NCBI GenBank assembly: GCA_006218025.1
Contig: VBWA01000019.1
Span: forward strand, 62,001 to 126,000
Source: Rhodocyclaceae bacterium
GTDB taxonomy: Bacteria; Pseudomonadota; Gammaproteobacteria; Burkholderiales; Rhodocyclaceae
Length of the DNA: 64,000 nucleotides
Direction of reading: 5' to 3'
Shown here: in pieces, positions 59,269-64,000 of the stretch
Numbering within the stretch: the stretch's first letter is position 1
Layout: every line of letters starts with the position of its first letter
Position numbers and translations under genes: made by a program
The notes under the pieces: generated by a model
What the model was told of the DNA's origin: nothing
Seen by the model: only the letters and a program-made list of their open reading frames with translations
Databases searched by the model: none

Positions 59269-59285
59269 TTAACCGACTAGGTTAA
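59269..59285. promoter_or_regulatory. MqsA operator palindrome
   Basis: TTAACCGACTAGGTTAA, 10 bases before the mqsR ATG. It contains AACC(G)-ACT-AGGTT, one base from the AACCT-N-AGGTT palindrome to which E. coli MqsA binds, supporting autoregulation. Confidence 0.75.
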
Positions 59286-59294
59286 TGTCGCGCC

Positions 59295-59591
59295 ATGGAG
59301 AAAGGAGTCCCGCACTGCAAGCTGCCGGGAATCAAAGCCTTGATCGCGGCAGGAAAGGTGCGAACCACGCATGCCGCACGCACTGGCGCGAATGCCTTGG
59401 GATTCGACTACGCCGAAATGTTGGCGGTGGTAACGGGGCTTAAGTCGACCGATTTTTACAAGAGCATGACCACGCACGCGGATCACACCATTTGGCAAGA
59501 TGTGTATCGCCCCAATACCGAGGTGGGCGACGTGTATCTGAAGCTGACCGTTATCGATGACGTGCTGGTCGTGTCTTTCAAGGAGCTATGA
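59295..59591 (+). CDS. mqsR: MqsR-family mRNA interferase toxin
   Basis: 98 residues, normal length. KGVPHCKLPGIKALIAAGKVRTTHAARTGANALGFD... TIWQDVYRP...DVYLKLTVIDDVLVVSFKEL follows the RelE-fold MqsR sequence end to end. It cleaves mRNA and is held inactive by MqsA. It overlaps mqsA by 4 bases, toxin first as in E. coli. Confidence 0.9.
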   Translation: MEKGVPHCKLPGIKALIAAGKVRTTHAARTGANALGFDYAEMLAVVTGLKSTDFYKSMTTHADHTIWQDVYRPNTEVGDVYLKLTVIDDVLVVSFKEL

Positions 59592-59995
59592 CCATGAAGT
59601 GTCCAGTTTGCGGAGCGGCAAAGCTGGTGCGTGACACCCGCGACCTGCCCTACACCTACAAGGGTGAAACCACCGTGATTCAGTCGGTGACAGGCGACTT
59701 CTGCCCGGCCTGCGCCGAATCCATCCTCGACGCGGCGGAATCGGAACGCGTCATGCGCGAGATGCGCGACTTTTCCCGGCAGGTGAATGCCACCATCGTC
59801 GATCCGCAATTCATCGTCGCCGTGCGGAAGAAGCTGAAACTCGACCAGCGCGAAGCCGCCGAACTTTTCGGCGGCGGGGTCAATGCCTTCTCGCGCTATG
59901 AGAACGGCAAGACCCGCCCGCCCCTGGCGCTGGTAAAGCTGCTCAAAGTGCTGGATCGCCACCCGGACCTGCTGGCGGAAGTCAGGGCCGCCTAG
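59588..59995 (+). CDS. mqsA: MqsA-family antitoxin and repressor
   Basis: 135 residues (or 133 from ATG 59594, which gives MKCPVCG). The N-terminal zinc site has CPVCG and CPACAES; the C-terminal XRE-type helix-turn-helix is REAAELFGGGVNAFSRYENGKTRPP, closely matching E. coli MqsA. It binds the palindrome at 59269-59285 and neutralises MqsR through its N-domain. Confidence 0.93.
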   Translation: MTMKCPVCGAAKLVRDTRDLPYTYKGETTVIQSVTGDFCPACAESILDAAESERVMREMRDFSRQVNATIVDPQFIVAVRKKLKLDQREAAELFGGGVNAFSRYENGKTRPPLALVKLLKVLDRHPDLLAEVRAA

Positions 59996-60048
59996 TCGCC
60001 GCCGACGCGGCCTTTCGACTCATCGGGATCGCCAGCGCGAAATCTGCC

Positions 60049-60144
60049 ATGCCCTCGCGCCGCAACTTTCTCCATCGCATCCTCGGCCTTTCCGGCCTCA
60101 CCATGCTGCAGCTATATGGCTCAGCTTCGGGCAAAGGCACGTAG
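60049..60144 (+). pseudogene. Truncated duplicate of the aldo/keto reductase Tat leader
   Basis: MPSRRNFLHRILGLSGLTML, then QLYGSAS and an early stop. The first 60 bases closely match the start of the gene at 62170 (MPSRRRFLHRTLALSGLAMM). Only the leader is present, overlapping the 3' end of the convergent Fic gene. It is either a relic paralogue or a target-region duplication bracketing the 60.1-62.17 kb segment. Confidence 0.55.
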
Positions 60145-60711
60145 GGGCGCGTAGTCGCGGGCATCGGCGGCTTGCAGGGCAGCGATATACGCCTGTCGTG
60201 TTGCGCCGGCATCAACCAGACCGCGGCTGCCCCAGGTGAAGCGGGGTTGGCCTAGCCGTTCGGCGAGGAGGTCGGCCATCAGACGAGCATGGCGACCATT
60301 GCCGTTGGGGAAGGGATGAATGGCGACCAGGCGGTGATGGAAGCGGACGGCGATTTCGTCGGGCGGATAGCTGGCGTGGTCGATCTGGTAATGAACGTCG
60401 TCCAGCAGTTTGCGCAACTCGACAGAAATCTTCGGCCAGTCGATGCCGATGTTCTTGTCGGACGTGCGGAACGATCCTGCCCAGCGCCAGGTCTCGCCGA
60501 ACATCTGCTTGTGCAACTGGCGGACGAAGGCTTCGTTGAGGATTTCCTTGCGCTGTTTGCGTGCCCATTCGTCACCCTGCTGGATGTTGAGTTGCTCCCA
60601 CTCGTTCAGCTCCGCCTGCGTGGTGAGGTGGCCGGGGATCAGGCTGGCGAGTTCGTCGGCATCGAGCGGGGTGGCGCCGGGCGGGTAGTCGAGATCAACG
60701 GCCATGCTCAT
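60121..60711 (-). CDS. Mobile mystery protein B (Fic-domain protein)
   Basis: 196 residues. DLDYPPGATPLDADELASLIPGHLTTQAELNEWEQLNI is the characteristic N-terminus of this family, and HPFPNGNGRHARLMADLL is a complete Fic catalytic motif (His, Asn, Gly, Arg). Fic enzymes usually AMPylate proteins. The family occurs together with mobile mystery protein A in mobile regions; here the two overlap by 4 bases with A upstream. Role undetermined. Confidence 0.88.
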   Translation of the reverse strand: MSMAVDLDYPPGATPLDADELASLIPGHLTTQAELNEWEQLNIQQGDEWARKQRKEILNEAFVRQLHKQMFGETWRWAGSFRTSDKNIGIDWPKISVELRKLLDDVHYQIDHASYPPDEIAVRFHHRLVAIHPFPNGNGRHARLMADLLAERLGQPRFTWGSRGLVDAGATRQAYIAALQAADARDYAPLRAFARS

Positions 60712-61178
60712 TTACCCTCGCGCCACAGCTCGCGCCGGGAGCCTTTGAGCAGGCTCTCGGCGAGGCTGCGCGTCTGGTTGGCGACGATATTCTTCGACGT
60801 AGCCTGCGCTTCGAGCGCCATGGTGTGGCTGACGGCGGCCATGCGTTGACGGGCCAGGGCGGTGGCGCGTGATTCCAGCGTGCCAGCCAGCGACTGCTTG
60901 GGCACCAGGGCATAGTGCAGCTCGCAGCCCAGCGCCTCGGAGGCACGGCGCAAGGTGGCGAGGCTGATGGTGTCGTCGGCCTCGGAGGCTTCGAGCCGGG
61001 TAACGGTGGACGTGACCACGCCCAGTCGCTTGGCTAGTTGCGTGGCAGGCATGCCCAACGCCTCGCGGATGGCCTTGAGCCAACCGGAAGGTGGGCGCGA
61101 GGGTAAATCAGCCGAGCGCCAACGCGCCAGGGTGGCGTCGAGCTGTTGAAGCTTGAGATCAGAGAAGTTCGGTTTCAT
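60708..61178 (-). CDS. Mobile mystery protein A (XRE-type HTH protein)
   Basis: 156 residues. GWLKAIREALGMPATQLAKRLGVVTSTVTRLEASEADDTISLATLRRASEALGCELHYALVP is an XRE helix-turn-helix plus the beta hook typical of this family. A helical C-terminal half (ESRATALARQRMAAVSHTMALEAQAT) would hold the Fic partner. It probably acts as antitoxin and autorepressor through the palindromes at 61187-61264. Confidence 0.88.
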   Translation of the reverse strand: MKPNFSDLKLQQLDATLARWRSADLPSRPPSGWLKAIREALGMPATQLAKRLGVVTSTVTRLEASEADDTISLATLRRASEALGCELHYALVPKQSLAGTLESRATALARQRMAAVSHTMALEAQATSKNIVANQTRSLAESLLKGSRRELWREGK

Positions 61179-61186
61179 GGTTTTGC

Positions 61187-61264
61187 GCTCTAATGCAAGA
61201 GTATTAGTTTATATATTGCATTATAGAGCAATAATAATCAATACTATTTTGCACTGTGGTGCAA
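61187..61264. promoter_or_regulatory. Two palindromes in the mobile mystery A/B promoter
   Basis: GCTCTAATGCAA (61187-61198) faces TTGCATTATAGAGC (61216-61229), and TTGCACTGTGGTGCAA (61249-61264) is a 16-bp palindrome sharing the TTGCA half-site. Both lie in the only strongly A/T-rich stretch nearby, directly upstream of the HTH gene, so they are likely its operators. Confidence 0.65.
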
Positions 61265-61267
61265 TAT

Positions 61268-61345
61268 CTAAAGCTGAACCGGCCCATCGGGCAGCTTTGC
61301 CAGCACGGCCTTGCGTACCTCGGCGATCCAGGCATCGAGGTCTAC
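61268..61345 (-). pseudogene. 25-residue C-terminal gene fragment
   Basis: Minus strand VDLDAWIAEVRKAVLAKLPD GPVQL and a stop. It reads like the end of a helical protein but has no start codon or upstream frame; R5 copy 2 abuts it. Probably a relic of a gene cut by a rearrangement. No family is assigned. Confidence 0.35.
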
Positions 61346-61432
61346 CATTGAAATATCTGCCCGGCCCTCTTCCCTTCTTTTCTCCGCCACAGCCAAATTT
61401 GAAGTGGACTGAACGCACGCGGATTCGCCGCC
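61346..61432 (+). repeat. R5 leader block, copy 2 (upstream of the AbrB-type pair)
   Basis: CATTGAAATATCTGCCCG identical to 59101-59118, followed by a C/T-rich stretch, CCGCCACAGCCA and GGATTCGCCG with a decayed R1-like end. It lies about 200 bases upstream of the antitoxin gene, as copy 1 does for mqsR. The remainder of 61433-61557 has no gene. Confidence 0.6.
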
Positions 61433-61557
61433 CCACAACCGCCGGCGCTATGCGTCCCTGCGGGAACTTTCGTGACGTTCCGGCAGCGCCGCCGTCATCC
61501 GGCTTTCCTATATTAGTGCTATAGTGCCGTCGTGCAGCTAGCAAAGGAGGTGCAATC

Positions 61558-61836
61558 ATGGCAGCAACAGCTATTCAACCCAGCGTAAAGATCATCGGCG
61601 CCAACGGGCAGATTTCGCTCGGCAAGCAGTTCGCCGGACGGCAGGTGCTCGTCGAGGAGCGGGAACCGGGCGTCTGGCTGGTGAGAACCGCGACGGTGGT
61701 TCCCGACAACGAACGCTGGCTGCACGAACCTCAGGCGGCAGCCCAACTCCAGGAGGCGCTGAACTGGGCGCAAGGCAATCCGCCGACCGACCGCAAGGCC
61801 GCTGCCGTGCTGGAGAAGCTTCGTGGCAAAGGCTGA
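61558..61836 (+). CDS. AbrB/SpoVT-like antitoxin
   Basis: 92 residues with AAAGGAGG 7 bases upstream. VKIIGANGQISLGKQFAGRQVLVEEREPGVWLVRTATVVPDNE is the swapped-hairpin AbrB fold, in which GQISLGKQFAG replaces the usual GRVTLP motif. The helical C-terminal half would bind the toxin. It overlaps the next gene by 14 bases. Confidence 0.72.
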   Translation: MAATAIQPSVKIIGANGQISLGKQFAGRQVLVEEREPGVWLVRTATVVPDNERWLHEPQAAAQLQEALNWAQGNPPTDRKAAAVLEKLRGKG

Positions 61837-62149
61837 GACCGAGGCCGCGGTCAGGCTCGATCTCAATAACCCGGTCTTTCAGGAAAACCTGCTCACGCTG
61901 CAAAAGCCGGAACGTCTCGCCGCGCTCGATACCCTTGGTCGCTTGCGACAAATGACCTGGAGTCAGGTGTATCGGGACAAGGGGCTCAACTGGGAGAAGA
62001 TACTCAGCGTCAAGCCGCCCGCCGGCGTCGACGCCATCTACTCGATCCGCATCACGCAATCGCGCCGCGCCACCGCCTGCCGCGACGGCGACTTCATCCG
62101 CCTGCTGACTGTCGCACCCGATCACGACAGCACTTACGGCAGGAAGTAA
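61823..62149 (+). CDS. Probable toxin partner of the AbrB-like antitoxin
   Basis: 108 residues from a GTG at 61823, overlapping the antitoxin gene by 14 bases. VRLDLNNPVFQENLLTLQKPERLAALDTLGRLRQMTWSQVYRDKGLNWEKI...YSIRITQSRRATACRDGDFIRLLTVAPDHDSTYGRK has the RelE-fold pattern: helices, then strands with Arg and a final HDSTY. It matches no family named with certainty. Likely an mRNase. Confidence 0.68.
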   Translation: MAKAETEAAVRLDLNNPVFQENLLTLQKPERLAALDTLGRLRQMTWSQVYRDKGLNWEKILSVKPPAGVDAIYSIRITQSRRATACRDGDFIRLLTVAPDHDSTYGRK

Positions 62150-62169
62150 GCTTTCCTCGTTTGGCCGCC

Positions 62170-63075
62170 ATGCCCTCGCGCCGCCGCTTTCTCCATCGCA
62201 CCCTCGCCCTTTCCGGACTGGCGATGATGCCGCCGCTGGCCTGCGCCGCCACTCCGGCTTTCCGCGTGATCCCCGCCGACGGACGGCGCCTCGCGGTGGT
62301 CGGGCTGGGCACCTGGCAGACCTTCGACGTCGGTACTGACGCGGCGGCCCGCGACAATCTGGGCCGGCTGCTGTCGCGCTTCGTGGAACTGGGCGGCGAG
62401 CTGATCGACAGCAGTCCGATGTATGGCAGCGCCGAGTCGGTGGTCGGCGATCTCGCCGGGGCGCGCAAGCTGCGTGAACGGCTGTTCCTCGCCACCAAGG
62501 TATGGACGAGCGGCAAAGCTGCCGGCATCGCGCAGATGGAGGAATCCTTGCGGCGCCTCAAAAGTCCCCGCATCGAGCTCATGCAGATTCACAACTTGAA
62601 GGACTGGAAGCTGCACCTGCCGGTGCTGCGCGCATGGAAGGCCGCGGGACGCATCCGCTACATCGGCATCACGCACTACAGTCCGGGCGCCTATCCCGAA
62701 ATCGAGGACATCCTGCGCACGGAGCCGCTCGACTTTCTGCAGATCAACTATTCGCTGGCCGAGCAGGAATCGGCACGGCGCCTGCTGCCACTGGCGGCGG
62801 CGCGCGGCGTTGCGGTGATCGCCAATCGTCCGTTTGCCGAGGGCGCGCTGTTCGGCAGGGTCAAGGACCGGACGCTGCCTGCGGCGGCGGCAGATCATGG
62901 CTGCCGCTCGTGGGCGCAGCTGTTCCTGCGCTGGATACTGGCGCATCCGGCGGTGACTTGCGCGATCCCGGCGAGCAATCGCATCGAGCACCTGGAGGAC
63001 AACATGGCGGCCGGCATGGGCGCCCTGCCCGGCTTCGATGAGCAGAAGGCGCTGGCGCGCATGGCCGGGTTCTGA
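62170..63075 (+). CDS. Tat-exported aldo/keto reductase
   Basis: 301 residues from ATG 62170 (a TTG at 62161 would add three). The twin-arginine leader MPSRRRFLHRTLALSGLAMM is followed by an AKR barrel: VVGLGTWQTF, LIDSSPMYGSAESVVGDL (Asp and Tyr), FLATKVW (Lys), LMQIHNLKDWKLH (His) and IPASNRIEHLEDNM (phosphate clamp). The complete tetrad suggests an active NADPH reductase. Export of a folded, cofactor-loaded AKR is notable. The stop codon falls within R1 copy 12. Confidence 0.85.
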   Translation: MPSRRRFLHRTLALSGLAMMPPLACAATPAFRVIPADGRRLAVVGLGTWQTFDVGTDAAARDNLGRLLSRFVELGGELIDSSPMYGSAESVVGDLAGARKLRERLFLATKVWTSGKAAGIAQMEESLRRLKSPRIELMQIHNLKDWKLHLPVLRAWKAAGRIRYIGITHYSPGAYPEIEDILRTEPLDFLQINYSLAEQESARRLLPLAAARGVAVIANRPFAEGALFGRVKDRTLPAAAADHGCRSWAQLFLRWILAHPAVTCAIPASNRIEHLEDNMAAGMGALPGFDEQKALARMAGF

Positions 63076-63099
63076 GAGTCGGCGCTGGTGACACGGCGA
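63073..63099 (+). repeat. R1 dispersed repeat at the reductase stop codon (copy 12)
   Basis: TGAGAGTCGGCGCTGGTGAC then ACGGCGA; the first three bases are the stop codon of the aldo/keto reductase. Confidence 0.78.
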
Positions 63100-63127
63100 T
63101 CCGCTGGATACCAAATGATCCCACCAG

Positions 63128-63160
63128 GGGATACCGTCCGCGCCTTCGGCGCTGACATAA
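63128..63160. repeat. R2-like hairpin with a different stem (copy C)
   Basis: GGGATACCGT then CCGCGCC-TTC-GGCGCTG and ACATAA: the same flanks as copies A and B, but a changed stem that still pairs in part. Confidence 0.6.
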
Positions 63161-63186
63161 AAAAGCCCGGCAGTGCCGGGCTTTTT
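63159..63186. terminator. Bidirectional Rho-independent terminator
   Basis: AAAAAGCCCGGC-AGT-GCCGGGCTTTTT: 12-bp perfect stem including A/T runs on both sides, placed between the convergent reductase and thiolase genes. Confidence 0.9.
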
Positions 63187-63207
63187 CTTGCAGCGGGCAA
63201 ACCGCGA

Positions 63208-64000
63208 TCAGATCATTTCCCAGATCGTGGTGATGCCCTGGCCGCCGCCGATGCACATGGTGGCGAGGCAGTACTTGCTGCCGACACGCTTCGCTTCGTA
63301 GAGGGCCTTGGTGATGATCACCGCGCCGGACGCGCCGATCGGGTGACCGATGGCGATCGCGCCGCCGTTCGGGTTGGTCTTCGCCGGGTCGAGGCCGAGC
63401 ACCTTGGCCACGCTCAGCGACTGGGCGGCGAAGGCTTCGTTGGACTCGACGACGCCGATGTCGGCGATCTTGAGGCCGGCCTTGGCCAGTGCGATGAGGG
63501 TCGACGGGATCGGGCCTTCGCCCATGACTTCGTGCGATACGCCGCCGATGCCGTAGGACACCAGGCGGGCCATCGCCTTGTGGCCGCCGGCAGCAGCCTT
63601 GGCCGCATCGGCCAGCACCAGGAAGCCGGCGCCGTCGTTGATGCCGGAGGCATTGCCGGCGGTGACGGTGCCGTTCTTGTCGAAGGCGGGCTTCATCTTG
63701 GCCAGCGACTCCATGGTCGTGCCGGCCTTGATGTGCTCGTCGGTGTCGAACACCACGTCGCCCTTGCGGGTCTTGAGGGTGATCGGCACGATCTGTTCCT
63801 TGAAGTAGCCGGCAGCGACGGCGGCGGCGGCGCGGCGCTGCGATTCGCAGGCGAACTCATCCTGCATCTCGCGCGTGAAGCCGTGCTTCTTGGCCAGGTT
63901 CTCGGCGGTCATGCCCATGTGGCCGGCGCCGAACGGATCGGTCAGCGCGGCGACCATGGCATCGATCATCTTGGTGTCGCCCATGCGTGCGCCGGAACGC
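63208..64000 (-). CDS. Acetyl-CoA acetyltransferase (thiolase), 3' part only
   Basis: The frame stays open to the window edge, so the start and N-terminal half (with the nucleophilic Cys) are outside. The visible part has MTAENLAKKHGFTREMQDEFA, NASGINDGAGFLVLADA, VESNEAFAAQSLSV, GGAIAIGHPIGASGAVI (His) and [12 protein letters not shown] (Cys). This is the AtoB/PhaA-type biosynthetic thiolase pattern rather than the long-chain type. It condenses two acetyl-CoA or degrades acetoacetyl-CoA. Confidence 0.93.
   Translation of the reverse strand, partial: RSGARMGDTKMIDAMVAALTDPFGAGHMGMTAENLAKKHGFTREMQDEFACESQRRAAAAVAAGYFKEQIVPITLKTRKGDVVFDTDEHIKAGTTMESLAKMKPAFDKNGTVTAGNASGINDGAGFLVLADAAKAAAGGHKAMARLVSYGIGGVSHEVMGEGPIPSTLIALAKAGLKIADIGVVESNEAFAAQSLSVAKVLGLDPAKTNPNGGAIAIGHPIGASGAVIITKALYEAKRVGSKYCLATMCIGGGQGITTIWEMI

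Noticed and set aside
60020-60048. Further R1 copy (ATCGCCAGCGCGAAATCTGCC)
   Set aside because: Only the central ATCGCCAGCG matches; the CCGACTT end is absent.
57300-63100. CRISPR array from repeated motifs in the TA island
   Set aside because: The repeats are few, irregularly spaced and lie in leaders, not as regular repeat-spacer units.

Overview
The window is a high-GC proteobacterial chromosome segment, most likely from a betaproteobacterium of the Rhodocyclales/Sterolibacterium type. Pointers are lipid, CoA-ester and branched-chain ABC genes typical of that group, c-type cytochromes, SCO1, bacteriohemerythrin/GGDEF signalling, and short dispersed repeats shared between intergenic and coding DNA. 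The taxonomic call is inference. No rRNA, tRNA or CRISPR array was seen.

Layout. (1) 0-2.3 kb: end of an NrfD-type membrane quinol-oxidoreductase module with a multihaem cytochrome c, a small unknown protein and a decayed dusC fragment. (2) 2.3-12.5 kb: a lipid block. Leftward: MFS transporter, two alpha/beta hydrolases and two WS/DGAT acyltransferases. Rightward, divergent: TetR regulator, SDR, quinone oxidoreductase-like protein and aldehyde dehydrogenase. A pair of palindromes between the two arms is the probable TetR operator. (3) 12.5-13.7 kb: an A/T-richer island with a lone integron attC site and two unknown genes. (4) 13.9-23.8 kb: large hybrid histidine kinase, FHA protein, a ParD/RelE-like toxin-antitoxin (TA) pair, dnaQ-rnhA-methyltransferase divergent from gloB and an MltD-like transglycosylase. 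(5) 23.8-28.4 kb: Yej-type peptide ABC transporter (fused ATPase and two permeases, no binding protein). (6) 28.4-37.4 kb: housekeeping and redox genes (DUF457-like hydrolase, SCO1, cytochrome c, cyclodeaminase family, UPF0178, hemerythrin-PAS-GGDEF-EAL, S4 protein, RbgA-like GTPase). (7) 37.6-52.7 kb: a long operon-like run, livKHMGF, then a FadB-type protein, thiolase, SDR, thioesterase, MDR reductase, APH/ACAD10-like kinase, acyl-CoA dehydrogenase and acyl-CoA ligase. Together these look like uptake plus CoA activation and beta-oxidation of a carboxylic acid. (8) 52.8-54.4 kb: dual-receiver diguanylate cyclase. (9) 54.6-57.3 kb: three A/T-rich genes each followed by an attC-like site, i.e. 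an integron cassette array without an integrase (CALIN). (10) 57.3-62.15 kb: a defence/TA island (PIN pair, unknown antitoxin-like gene, GNAT, MqsRA, mobile mystery proteins B/A, AbrB-like pair). (11) 62.2-64 kb: Tat-exported aldo/keto reductase and the 3' part of a thiolase.

The least expected material is (a) the attC-bounded cassettes at 54.6-57.3 kb and the related lone attC at 12.7 kb, which share stem sequence; (b) a roughly 27-bp dispersed repeat (R1) in about 12 copies, several read in frame through conserved genes; (c) a hairpin repeat (R2) with constant flanks and a changing but still paired stem, one copy of which adds about 17 in-frame residues to a membrane protein; and (d) a shared leader block (R5) upstream of two unrelated TA modules.
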